A stretch of 64,000 nucleotides of DNA, taken from assembly GCA_039028975.1 (NCBI GenBank), contig JBCCHB010000041.1, positions 1 through 64,000 of the forward strand, given 5' to 3'. Position 1 is the stretch's first letter. The number at the start of each line of letters is the position of its first letter. The notes under the pieces are model-generated. The model saw only the letters and a program-made list of their open reading frames with translations, had not been told where the DNA came from and searched no databases. This stretch comes from JAHBNG01 sp039028975 (GTDB taxonomy: Bacteria > Chloroflexota > Anaerolineae > Caldilineales > Caldilineaceae). Of this stretch, positions 1-8,073 are shown in pieces. The translations under genes and the position numbers were made by a program.

Positions 1-45
1 CGTTTTCTCCAGTTCTTCTCGACTCACTTTCTTCACATTGAGCAT
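1..45 (-). CDS. 5' end of an unidentified gene running off the window
   Basis: Fifteen codons are visible from an ATG whose complement is at 43-45, and the frame stays open to the window edge. The peptide begins MLNVKKVSREELEKT. The style is reminiscent of the N-terminus of IS630-type transposases, but fifteen residues cannot establish this. It lies just downstream of the abruptly ended GNAT gene, so an insertion that cut that gene is a reasonable guess. No clear ribosome binding site is seen. Confidence 0.25.
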   Translation of the reverse strand, partial: MLNVKKVSREELEKT

Positions 46-130
46 ACTATCAGTTTACCGCTTTTTCTGTTTGTTTTGAGTTAGCGTTTCGTTATTTTTA
101 CGTTTCCATTTTCTGCACCCTTGGCTCTAA

Positions 131-493
131 CTAGTTACGAAGTTCGTTACAAAGAGAACGACCGACCCCCTTGCCGCGGAAATGAGAAGAAACAAAGAGG
201 CGGTTCATTTCACAAAGCTTCTCATCCAACTGTTTGAAGGATATTGTCCCCGCAGCCTCTGCTCCCGCTGTGGCAATCAATAAGACTTTTTCAGGAGGGA
301 CGAAATAAGATAGAGCATTAGACAATATTTCGTAGACACATTCCTCTTTATAGTATTGGGTAATCAATTCATCGTTCTCCGGATAACGTTCTCGGATCCA
401 GGCTTCATGGTTCTTCACCAATTTTATTACTTGACCGACCTCCTCGTTTGTACGAACAGGGCGGATGGAAATCGGTATTGTCATTGTTTTCAC
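131..493 (-). pseudogene. GNAT N-acetyltransferase, C-terminally truncated
   Basis: The 120-residue product is a GNAT-fold acyl-CoA-dependent N-acetyltransferase. The acetyl-CoA-binding motif is clear near the end (RLFVSSHFRGKGVGRSLCNE, with the Q/RxxGxG/A signature as RGKGVG), preceded by the beta-strand region that ends in CEMN. Usual family length is 150-170 residues, and here the reading stops about a dozen residues after the motif. The C-terminal beta-strands and the last helix are therefore missing. Truncation, perhaps by the element whose 5' end is at 1-45, is more likely than a short functional form. The substrate cannot be told. Confidence 0.65.
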
Positions 494-962
494 TCATAAC
501 GAATCGATGACGTAGACAGTTATGTCTAGTTATTGACATTTGGTAAACTATTCTTCCTAAATTGACCTTCTACCAAAATCTGGATTTCTCTCACAACTGC
601 TTCTAGATGTAATTTTTTGATCCAGCAATCTACCTTCCTTGGCATTGTTCAACAGATAACTATTCATTGTTATCGACTACACAGAGTTGGACAGCTTCAA
701 AATTTCATCTTTATAGGGCGCAATCCGATTTTTACGGTCGGGCTGATTTTGCGATGACTTCGCCCGATTTGGAGCACATTTCGTCCCGAAAATGGTGTCG
801 AACTGGCGATTTTTAGCCTTATTTTGCTGAAACCGTTTTTTTGGGATTGCTCCCTCTTTATAATGTAAAGTGGTCCCTAATGTCAAGACAACGAGGTGCT
901 GAAAATTAAGGGACAATCAAGTAGGCATAATATTGTATATGAATCAGGATTCAAGTAATCCT
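494..962. other. No supported gene; possible relic of a mobile element
   Basis: This stretch of about 470 bases has no convincing coding frame. A minus-strand frame at 677-916 has biased, repetitive composition and no recognisable domain. The words GTGGTCCCTAATGTCAAGAC (870-890 area) and the repeated AAGGGAC/GGTCCCT pieces look like end sequences of IS3-type elements. They may be a remnant of the lost 3' side of the neighbouring transposase, but I cannot align them to the other end. Confidence 0.3.
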
Positions 963-1442
963 TCATCTCGTTTTTTGTTTGAATCGCCTGATAATCAAGA
1001 AGGTCACGGCTATCAGATACATGTACCTATTACCAACAGTGATGTAGGTGATATCTGTACACCAAACGTAATTCGGTCGGTCAATGGTCAAGTTCTTTAA
1101 CAAATAGGGATAAATCGTGTGCTCATCTGACTTCGTGCTTTTCTTTGGTTTGGGATAGATGGCTTCGATTCTCATCTTCCCCATCAATCGTCCGACCCGT
1201 TTGGGATTGATCTCATGGCCCTGTGACCAAAGCCAACGGATCATTTTGCGTCTACCATAGAACGGCGTCTTCAGGTGTTTCTGGTCGATGAGTCTCATCA
1301 ACTCCAAATTATAGGCACTTTCTTGAGCCGGTTTGTAGTAGTAACTCGACCGACTCAAGCCTATAAGCTCACATTGGCGGCGTACACTTAACTCCGAATG
1401 ACTTGGCTCTATACACTTTCGCTTAGCCTCAATTGAAGTCAA
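963..1442 (-). pseudogene. IS3-family transposase OrfB, 3' truncated
   Basis: The 159-residue product has the HTH_21 segment (RRQCELIGLSRSSYYYKP) and the first part of the DDE integrase core (YVWCTDITYI, which includes the first catalytic Asp). Intact OrfB proteins are about 270-290 residues long, with the second Asp and the Glu further on. Here the similarity ends after the core strand NRYMYLIAV, and an unrelated tail of about 15 residues follows. The catalytic triad is therefore incomplete. The first codon is TTG at 1442, overlapping the end of orfA as is normal for the family. Confidence 0.85.
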
Positions 1443-1719
1443 TGCTGTTTTTTTTAAGCCATTCCATCTCCATTTTCAACCGGTCTATCTGATCATACAG
1501 TTCTTGCTCGGTCTCACTTGGAGCTTGGTTCGCTCTTGATTGTTGCCCTTCGAATAAGCTCGCTCCCCCTTTAACTAATATCTGCTTCTAATTGCTAATT
1601 TGAGTCGGATGCACGCTGTATTTGTTGGATATCTCGCTGATCGTCATAAATCCCTTGGCCGCTTCCAGCGCCACACAAAATTTTGTCGCTGCGCTATACT
1701 GTTTCCGCTTGGTTGTCAT
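1429..1719 (-). pseudogene. IS3-family OrfA with internal stop codon
   Basis: Reading from the ATG at 1719 gives the start MTTKRKQYSAATKFCVALEA and a helix-turn-helix typical of IS3 OrfA. The codon after HPTQISN is TAG (complement of 1588-1590), where family members usually have TGG (Trp). This is a nonsense mutation at codon 44. The frame then continues with the leucine-zipper-like stretch DQIDRLKMEMEWLKK up to a TGA at 1429. A run of eight A residues near the end is the normal place for programmed frameshifting into orfB. Confidence 0.75.
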
Positions 1720-1784
1720 TTTCCCTCCACATGTTTCTGATTTTTTCTTATCTTAACATGTGGTCCAGTTTTTGGGGACCAGTA

Positions 1785-2441
1785 TACTACTCTTTTTCTC
1801 ACTTGACGCTTCACGAGTACTTTACTGCTCAATATATCGTAAATAATGAAGGCGCGGTAAAGAATTTACTTTCAGAAAAGTACGTCACGGATGATAGCTG
1901 GAATGAAGTATATTTGTTAACGGCTAGTCTACTGGACAACGCTGATGATTTTTTTGAACGATTTCAAGAAACCATCGATGACCTTATTACGGATGATGAT
2001 GAACTAGTCGCATTTATTCAGCGGGTGAAATGGAAGTCAGATTCAGTCGATGCGGACTATAAACCCGCAGCGGTTAGAGCATTTTATTTGTCGCTTGCCA
2101 TCGACAGAGCCAGCGCCATCGCCTTTACGAATAAGCTAGGCTTATATGATCTGGAAACCGCACTTTCTGAACTAACCATACCAGATGAAAATGCTTCCGC
2201 AGAAGAATGGAAAAAATTAGCCGAGAATTTGCGAAAGATAATGGTAGCACATCGAGATATCGGACATCAGTGGGATTTTAGCAAGAAGCAGTTCGATAAC
2301 TTGAATGCTTATTTGAAAGCAACTTGTCTTTTGGTTGATTGCTTAAAGATATCTACTGTATCCAATCGGGACGAGATAGAGGGGCGAATCTTGTTACCAC
2401 CTGAACCAAAAGGTGAGTCGGCGCAGGATTCGATAGAATAA
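1785..2441 (+). pseudogene. C-terminal remnant of a NACHT-family NTPase
   Basis: The open frame enters from the IS3 end, and only the part from about 1785 is native. It begins YSFSHLTLHEYFTAQYIV, the winged-helix-end motif (FSHLTxxEYFxA) that closes the NTPase module of bacterial NACHT proteins. About 200 further residues follow, mostly acidic and helical. Bacterial NACHT proteins are STAND ATPases, and many act in antiphage defence. The Walker A and B parts that should precede are absent because the IS lies there. No start codon or ribosome site belonging to the remnant is visible, so it is probably not expressed as a functional protein. Confidence 0.75.
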
Positions 2442-2511
2442 AGAGACGCGTGCCAACATGAGTATTGGTGAGTCGTACTATGCAAAAACTACTTATCAGG
2501 AATGAGCTGAA

Positions 2512-2724
2512 GTGAAAATCATTATTGCCGGCGGCAGAGATTTCGATAATTATACCTTACTCAAACAAGAAGCAGATCGCCTGACTGCTGATTTGGAGAA
2601 TCTTGAGATTGTTTCTGGCTGCGCTCTGTCCGAAAAAGTGTGTAAATCGGCATCGCTCAGTCAGAGAACCGCATCCATTTACACACAATTCCGTACAGAG
2701 CTCAGATACAAAATAAAGAGCTAG
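2512..2724 (+). pseudogene. SLOG/DUF2493-type nucleotide-binding protein, cut after 38 residues
   Basis: The N-terminus MKIIIAGGRDFDNYTLLKQE followed by a strand ending EIVSG is the classic start of DUF2493 (YspA/cpYpsA-related SLOG Rossmann proteins), which normally continues GGARGAD. Here the frame runs from EIVSGCA straight into a 77-bp palindromic element at 2624 and stops at 2724. The start is a GTG or the following ATG-like codon near 2512. The ligand-binding half is missing, so this is a broken gene. Confidence 0.7.
2624..2700. mobile_element. 77-bp palindromic miniature element, copy 1
   Basis: The element begins CTCTGTCCGAAAAAGTGTGT and ends with the near-complement ACACACAATTCCGTACAGAG. 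The terminal inverted repeats are about 24 bp long with about 20 matches. The middle contains CGCTCAGTCAGAGAACCG. A second copy lies at 15638-15714 with about 84% identity over the same 77 bases. The TGTGTAAAT core is reminiscent of IS256-type ends. This copy interrupts the SLOG gene. Confidence 0.7.
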
Positions 2725-2764
2725 GCCGTGACCTAGCTCCTCTTCCGATTGGCAATCAATCGGA
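2718..2764 (+). terminator. Two adjacent hairpins after the broken SLOG gene
   Basis: GAGCTAGG pairs with CCTAGCTC (2718-2725 with 2732-2739), and TCCGATTG pairs with CAATCGGA (2744-2751 with 2757-2764). Both stems are perfect 8-mers with loops of 5-6 bases. There is no U-rich tract, so termination is plausible but not certain. Confidence 0.4.
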
Positions 2765-2931
2765 GTTAACAATGTATCGTAGCCATCATACAATAGGTAT
2801 TTCTAGTAATCAACGGTCATTTGTTGTATCTCATCTCTAGCGGGGCTTATGTCCTGACAGCCATTTGTCACCTAGCTATTAGAATATTGTCAGTCAACTT
2901 ATAACCTATCTATGGTACAATATAAACGAAA

Positions 2932-2957
2932 GCGAGGTACATATTTCTATACCCCGC
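2932..2957 (-). terminator. Intrinsic terminator of the 33-residue peptide gene
   Basis: On the minus strand GCGGGGTA pairs with TACCTCGC (one G-T wobble) around a 10-base loop and is followed by TTTCGTTTATATT. It lies 24 bases after the stop codon of the small hydrophobic peptide. Confidence 0.55.
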
Positions 2958-2980
2958 CTTATGTCTATGGAGAAGCGCTT

Positions 2981-3082
2981 CTATTGAGCTAATGCAATTA
3001 GTTGAGCGGCCAAACTCAGAACACTAATGATTAACGACAATATTAGCGCATTCTCTACTAGCCATTCGTGCAACCTTTCCAC
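2981..3082 (-). CDS. 33-residue single-helix hydrophobic peptide, type I toxin-like
   Basis: A GTG at 3082 opens a 33-codon frame that starts MERLHEWLVENALILSLIIS and ends LIALAQ. The ribosome site is unusually strong: AAGGAGGTGAT, nine bases before the GTG. The peptide has a short amphipathic start, one hydrophobic helix of about 20 residues and a very short tail. A hairpin terminator follows the stop. Small size, one membrane span, excellent Shine-Dalgarno and own terminator are the usual signature of type I toxins (TxpA/Fst/Ldr-like) or holin-like peptides. It matches no family that I can name, and the antisense RNA expected of such a system has not been located. Surrounding genes are decayed accessory DNA, a common setting for such modules. 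Confidence 0.55.
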   Translation of the reverse strand: MERLHEWLVENALILSLIISVLSLAAQLIALAQ

Positions 3083-3601
3083 TTGACATCACCTCCTTCC
3101 TGAATGCTCTCATATATGACTTGAATGCACATAAAGCGCGTAAGGTTGCTGTTGTAATACCGCAGCTTTGACTTCAACGCTTTAAAAGTGCAGTCATAGA
3201 ATACCATCTCTCATCGTGATAACCCTGTGAAGAAGCGCTAACATTCCTGACATTCCACTCATATTGCTGACAAGGTGGAGTGGTTCGATGATTGCCCATA
3301 AGTTAGAGCATTTCATAAATACTCCCGCTGGATCTAGCGCAAATAAACAGAGTTGAACACTATATAGCAGTGTATTGGCGTGTTTGTTAACCAACATTCT
3401 TCAAGAAATGATCCTCATTTTGTCATGAGGTTAACCTGCCGCGTTAACTGACGCTTGATAGAGACCTAGGCAGTCGTTTCACGCTGTTCGGTCAAGTTCT
3501 CCTTAAACAATCCAAGGTGCTTTTTTATTGAAGCTTCAGCCGCGTAATTCGCAATTCGTTCCACTCCGATTGCAGCGTCATTTTGTGGTATCCTTTACAG
3601 C
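3083..3601. other. No supported gene
   Basis: About 520 bases upstream of both the small peptide and the pentapeptide gene. Several short frames are present but have no ribosome sites or recognisable domains. The promoters of the flanking divergent genes should lie here, but I cannot assign them with confidence. Confidence 0.4.
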
Positions 3602-4414
3602 ATGAATGAATTCATAGCAGCACTAACATTTCTTCTCTTATTTTGGGCAGCGTTATTAGCTGTAGGATGGCTGATTTTTCGCTTCCCAGATACGAAGGCG
3701 TGGCGACTGATTTTTGACAAAGTAATTACATGGCGGCCACGGCATCCGCCTGTTGCTATCATTGCTGGAATTGTGGGCTTGATAGGCATATTCATCATAT
3801 TCCAAGACGAAGCCTTGTTTGCAGGCCAACTTTGGAAGGCGCTCAAGGATCTGGCTCCCGAAATGGTGGGCTTGGCGTTTACGGTTGTGGTTATTGATAA
3901 ATTGAACCAGATGCGTATTGAGCAACAGCGCAAGCAGGAACTTATTGAACAGCTTTACAGTCCGGTTCGGGATATCGCAGTGGAGGCATTAAGACTTGTA
4001 CGGAAAAAGGATGGATGGTGGGATGAGATTGATACAAAGAGCTTTCAAGGGGTTCAATGGGCGGGCGCTGACCTTGAGAATGCAAATTTAGAGGGGGCTT
4101 ACTTTGCGCAAGCGGATTTAGAAGGAGCTGTTCTTATGGGTGCGAAGCTACAGAAGGCTCGTTTTGTTGAAGTGAACTTGGCAGGGGCTATCCTTGATGC
4201 TGCGAATGTAAAAGGGGCTGTCTTTAAAGATGTGAATTTCGAGGAGGCTGAATTTACATATGTATATTTTTTAGAGACGGCTACTCTTAAAAATGTAAAT
4301 TTAAGTGGAACCAAATATAATTACTGGACAAAATGGCCGAAAGAAATTAGTGCAAAGGAAGCGGGTGCAATCAAAGGTGAAATGGTGAACGGAGAGTGGA
4401 AACCCATAGAGTAA
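3602..4414 (+). CDS. Membrane-anchored pentapeptide-repeat protein
   Basis: The 270-residue product has two N-terminal membrane segments (about residues 4-25 and 50-68) and a possible third hydrophobic stretch near 85-100. A charged helical linker (KLNQMRIEQQRKQELIEQ) is followed by a right-handed beta-helix of pentapeptide repeats from about residue 145 to 235, with units such as ADLEN, ANLEG, ADLEG, AVLMG and AKLQK. Pentapeptide proteins are structural folds with varied roles. Membrane tethering suggests a scaffold on the cytoplasmic face. The gene stands alone and is convergent with the hypothetical gene at 4426-4908. Confidence 0.8.
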   Translation: MNEFIAALTFLLLFWAALLAVGWLIFRFPDTKAWRLIFDKVITWRPRHPPVAIIAGIVGLIGIFIIFQDEALFAGQLWKALKDLAPEMVGLAFTVVVIDKLNQMRIEQQRKQELIEQLYSPVRDIAVEALRLVRKKDGWWDEIDTKSFQGVQWAGADLENANLEGAYFAQADLEGAVLMGAKLQKARFVEVNLAGAILDAANVKGAVFKDVNFEEAEFTYVYFLETATLKNVNLSGTKYNYWTKWPKEISAKEAGAIKGEMVNGEWKPIE

Positions 4415-4425
4415 AACAAATGCAG

Positions 4426-4908
4426 CTAAACATTATGGGTAAACCTCGCCACCTGCCCGTGTTCAGGATCGTGTATAAAACACTCCAACGACGAAGGAGC
4501 CATCGAGTCCCCATGATCTAAATGCCACTTGTCCGTCACAGATGAACTCCTCAAATATTCGACGTGAACGCCATCTGACGGGCTACTCCTCAACAGAGTC
4601 ATCCCCTCAATATCTCGCTCAACTTCCATCGGCCCGCAATGAGTATAAATTCTGCGCTGCTTGTGGTGGATGTGGTGAAGATACGCATACACAAACCGAC
4701 ACTGACTATACGCCTGTCTCGCCTCGTGCCTAATCAAACCTGGAATCAGTTTCTCCTTGGCTTTATCCGAGTGGGTAAACATACAGAGATTAGAGCCATA
4801 CACCAGATACTTTCTGTCATTCTGAGACAAATCAAACTTGATAGAGTCATGCCGATTGAACCAAATCCCAAATCCAACATATTCACCGTTTATCATAGTA
4901 TGTGTCAA
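4426..4908 (-). CDS. Hypothetical protein of about 156-160 residues
   Basis: I do not recognise a family. The frame begins with TTG at 4908, but the ATG four codons later (4896, MINGEYVGFGIWF) is a more likely start. Composition is soluble and unusually rich in His and Cys (about 15 His, 4 Cys), with clusters such as YLHHIHHKQRRIYTHC in the middle. No signal peptide or membrane span is evident. It is convergent with the pentapeptide gene. Competing frames on the plus strand are less protein-like. A metal-binding role would be only a guess from the His/Cys content. Confidence 0.5.
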   Translation of the reverse strand: MTHTMINGEYVGFGIWFNRHDSIKFDLSQNDRKYLVYGSNLCMFTHSDKAKEKLIPGLIRHEARQAYSQCRFVYAYLHHIHHKQRRIYTHCGPMEVERDIEGMTLLRSSPSDGVHVEYLRSSSVTDKWHLDHGDSMAPSSLECFIHDPEHGQVARFTHNV

Positions 4909-5030
4909 AACGAAACCATGGCTCGTTTAGGAATTCACTCTTGACATACAAGCCACAAACCTTTATATGTAAAGCTCCTCAAAACAAAATAGAGCTAAGG
5001 ATTCTATCCCTAACTCTACTCCGGTATTTG

Positions 5031-5113
<83 letters not shown>

Positions 5114-5521
5114 GAGATTGTTGAAGTATACCCATTTTTGGACTAGAAGTCAAAAGTACGTTTGTGGCAACTGTTATTATCGACGTTGCTCAATTCGATT
5201 CAGATCGGTATGTAGGATTCTGTAAAGGATGAGTACATACTTGATTCGGGGCAGAGCATGCATTTACTCGAGGCGTAGATATTTCTCCCTTCTATGAGAT
5301 GCCGCTGCAGGAATATCGGGGGATACTGAACGTTTTCCTTGCGAAATAATAGGCAATTTGGGCGAAAATCTGCTACACTATAGAAATAGACTCTACTCGG
5401 CTTAAATTGTAAGGTGACTTTGATTCGTCTAGCCATGTTTTGGCACAGAACTCCCTTGCCATGGCCGCAGTAAACTTTGGCACAAATCGTAGTATGATCT
5501 GCTGCTCATTTATATAATCCC
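5114..5521. other. Intergenic region between tRNA-Leu and the FHA genes
   Basis: About 400 bases without a convincing gene. A 78-codon minus-strand frame (5200-5436) has no ribosome site or family resemblance. The promoter of the tRNA gene (minus) and of the first FHA gene (plus) must lie here. No clear boxes were assigned. Confidence 0.4.
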
Positions 5522-7993
5522 ATGCCTGAACAACAAAGCGACCAAACAAGCCCGCTTACCCCCGCTATCCATATTCAGCAAGTCGATGGCACGCGGCACA
5601 CGTTTTTGGTTGAGTATGATGTTGTGAGCGTTGGAAAATCGAATGAGGATAATTCCATCGTCATTCGTGACGATCTCACTGTTGCTGACCACCACGCCGA
5701 AATCCTTTTCGAGCAAGACCAAGTGCTTGTGGTGGACCTAGGTAGCATTTCTGGTACCTATATGGCTGACAGTCAGCTAATCGCGTTTGAGCCAATGGTT
5801 TGGCCTATAAATCAGCCGCTTCGGATAGGTACCCATATCTTGTGGTGGAACGAAGAGCACCAAGATTTGAATTCGGACGCAACGCCGGAGCTGACTACTG
5901 AAGAAAGCTTTGGCTCTTCCACCCATGCAGAATATCCACGGTCGGAAAGCCCAACACGAGAAAATCCCGTGCTGGAAAATCCGGTTACTCTACGTCCAAT
6001 TGAACGACAGCATTGGTTTATTACACCTGGAAGTCAGATTCCTGCCAAATATGTAGTAACGAATCAGAGCGCCCAAGCCGATCGCTTTACCATCACCACC
6101 GAGGGAATACCACCTGATTGGATGGTTGCTATTTCCCCGCCAATTGAGCTCATGCCGAATGAGAGCGGCGAGTTGATTCTTAACTTGCAGCCTCCCAAGG
6201 CATCCTATGTGGCTCCTGGTGCTCATATCATAGAAACTCGGGCCATTGGGCAAACCCAGGGACTACAAAGCAAATCTGTACGGGGTGTCGTTGAGATTCA
6301 ACCCTTTTCGGATTTTTATACCCAGATCTCGAATCAGTCTTCTTCTGAACAGTCTTCTTCTGGACAATCTGCTATTGGTGAGGAAAGCCAACCGGAAGAG
6401 ATTCATGTAACGCTAGAGAATCGAGGCAATTCACTTGAGCAGTATATCATTGATTGGCATAGTGATAGTAACCAGCTTACCTTTGACCCGCCTCAAACTA
6501 TGTTAGAATTGCCACCAGGCGCCAAAGGCAGCCGGAGCGCTAAGGCTACAGTGCTAAAACAGGCCCAACTAGCCAACAATCAGAGCTACCTCTATTCTGT
6601 AACCATCCGAGATCAGACGGGTAAAAAAGAGACCCTTTCAAGCCAATTTTTCCGGATGGGCGCTTCGCCATCTGTAAAAACCCCCTCACAGAGCTTCTTC
6701 AGTCGTACCCGCTCACGATTCGGCGGTTGCTTGCCTGCTATTTCGTGGAGCCTGTTACTCTTGCTCCTTCCCTGCCTTGTCTGTGTTGTGATGCCGCTCT
6801 TCTACTTCAACGGCTTTGAACTGGGCGGAGTGGATATTGGTGGGGCCGTATCTCGACTCTCTGAAGGCTCCGCCCAGTTGTGGAATCGCCTGACTGGGCA
6901 GCTTGAATCGGCACCCGCGACTGGCGATATGCCAACGGCAATTGCAACATCCGTTGTGGTAGATACGCCCACATTGACTAGAGTGCCTACAATTACACCG
7001 AATGTGGTAGATACGCCTACATCGACTAGAGTGCCTACAATTACACCGAATGCTGTGGGGAATCAAGAGAACAGCGCCAACAGCACTGAGCAGAACTTGC
7101 AGGGCAATCCAATTCTAACGGAGACGCCTTCACCTCAATCTTTGGTTGCCGAGTCATCTGATGACTCTCCCCAAGCGCCCCTGGCTACCACTAGCTGGCT
7201 ACAGCGAATGCTGGGCATGCCGCGTCTACTGTTGCCCCAGATTTTTGGGAGTGATGTGGCAGTGGCCAATGGGCAAACAGATGAATCCGTTGCCCTTGCT
7301 GTGGCCGCTACTCAAAACGCATCAGCCTATGCGACAGCGGAAGCTGAAAGCACTCAAGAGGCTCAATTTGCGGCTACTGCTACGATAATTTGGCGAAACC
7401 AGGATGATGACAACGATGGACTGGTCAATGGAGATGAAGAGATCTATAATACGCTAGTAAGCAAGAGTGATACGGATCAGGATGGACTCTCTGATTTGGA
7501 TGAAGTACGTCGAGGCACAAATCCAAGACTAGCAGACAGCGACAATGATGGATTGTTGGACTTAGAAGAGCTACAGCAGGGTCGCGATCCACGTGTTCCA
7601 GAGCCATCATCGGGCGCCTCTCCGGTTACTTCCACGTCTACATCAAGTTCGACATCATTCTCATCAAATTCTAGTTCACCAAATCGGAACAATCAGAGCC
7701 GGAACAAGCAACCTAGGCATGGTAAGGATACCTATGTCAAAGATATTTGGTGTCGTGTTCATACAGGATACGATCATCTTATGTTGCGCGAGGGACCAGG
7801 GCGCGACTATGACGTGATCATAAGATTATCACACGGAACCCCACTTTACCCTATTGCCTATCGTCCTTGGCCTCAGACTGGCCATCACTGGGTGTTCGTA
7901 GATGTTCCTGGTCCTCAATCTTGTCAGGGCTGGGTGAGTAGTGAATGGATCAATTGCTTTAAGAAACCAAAAAAATATTCATATAAGCAGTGA
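5522..7993 (+). CDS. FHA-domain membrane protein with TSP3 repeats and C-terminal SH3 domain (paralog 1)
   Basis: The 823-residue product starts with a forkhead-associated (phosphothreonine-binding) domain at about 15-112, with the GKSNEDN loop, DHHAEI and DLGSISGTY motifs in order. Ig-like NEW3/COG1470-type beta domains follow (about 150-380), then one membrane span at about 400-427 (SWSLLLLLLPCLVCVVMPLF) and a Thr/Pro linker. Calcium-binding thrombospondin type 3 repeats (DDDNDGL, DTDQDGL, DSDNDGL) occupy about 628-695, a Ser-rich linker follows, and a bacterial SH3-like domain lies at about 738-815 (LMLREGPGRDYDVI, GWVSSEWI). Without a signal peptide, the FHA should face the cytoplasm and the TSP3-SH3 part the outside, which would link Ser/Thr kinase signalling to the envelope. 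A close paralog follows 80 bases downstream. Confidence 0.85.
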   Translation: MPEQQSDQTSPLTPAIHIQQVDGTRHTFLVEYDVVSVGKSNEDNSIVIRDDLTVADHHAEILFEQDQVLVVDLGSISGTYMADSQLIAFEPMVWPINQPLRIGTHILWWNEEHQDLNSDATPELTTEESFGSSTHAEYPRSESPTRENPVLENPVTLRPIERQHWFITPGSQIPAKYVVTNQSAQADRFTITTEGIPPDWMVAISPPIELMPNESGELILNLQPPKASYVAPGAHIIETRAIGQTQGLQSKSVRGVVEIQPFSDFYTQISNQSSSEQSSSGQSAIGEESQPEEIHVTLENRGNSLEQYIIDWHSDSNQLTFDPPQTMLELPPGAKGSRSAKATVLKQAQLANNQSYLYSVTIRDQTGKKETLSSQFFRMGASPSVKTPSQSFFSRTRSRFGGCLPAISWSLLLLLLPCLVCVVMPLFYFNGFELGGVDIGGAVSRLSEGSAQLWNRLTGQLESAPATGDMPTAIATSVVVDTPTLTRVPTITPNVVDTPTSTRVPTITPNAVGNQENSANSTEQNLQGNPILTETPSPQSLVAESSDDSPQAPLATTSWLQRMLGMPRLLLPQIFGSDVAVANGQTDESVALAVAATQNASAYATAEAESTQEAQFAATATIIWRNQDDDNDGLVNGDEEIYNTLVSKSDTDQDGLSDLDEVRRGTNPRLADSDNDGLLDLEELQQGRDPRVPEPSSGASPVTSTSTSSSTSFSSNSSSPNRNNQSRNKQPRHGKDTYVKDIWCRVHTGYDHLMLREGPGRDYDVIIRLSHGTPLYPIAYRPWPQTGHHWVFVDVPGPQSCQGWVSSEWINCFKKPKKYSYKQ

Positions 7994-8073
7994 GAAATCA
8001 GGATTTGTGTTGACGCTTCGTTGTACTGGGTATAACTCAGCCTGCCGACCAAACCATATTATCTGGAGTAGAG

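Larger units (their letters stand above)
963..1784 (-). mobile_element. Broken IS3-family insertion sequence
   Basis: The element runs on the minus strand. Its 5' end is near 1755-1784, where the plus strand reads TGTGGTCCAGTTTTTGGGGA, a typical IS3-family terminal repeat. The orfA and orfB genes follow. The 3' half of orfB and the other terminal repeat are missing, and orfA carries an in-frame stop, so the element cannot move by itself. It abuts the C-terminal remnant of a NACHT gene at about 1785, so it marks the break point of that gene. Confidence 0.8.

Noticed and set aside
677..916. 79-codon minus-strand frame with many Lys, Asn and Gln
   Set aside because: No ribosome site or domain, and it overlaps IS-like end sequence. 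Probably chance.
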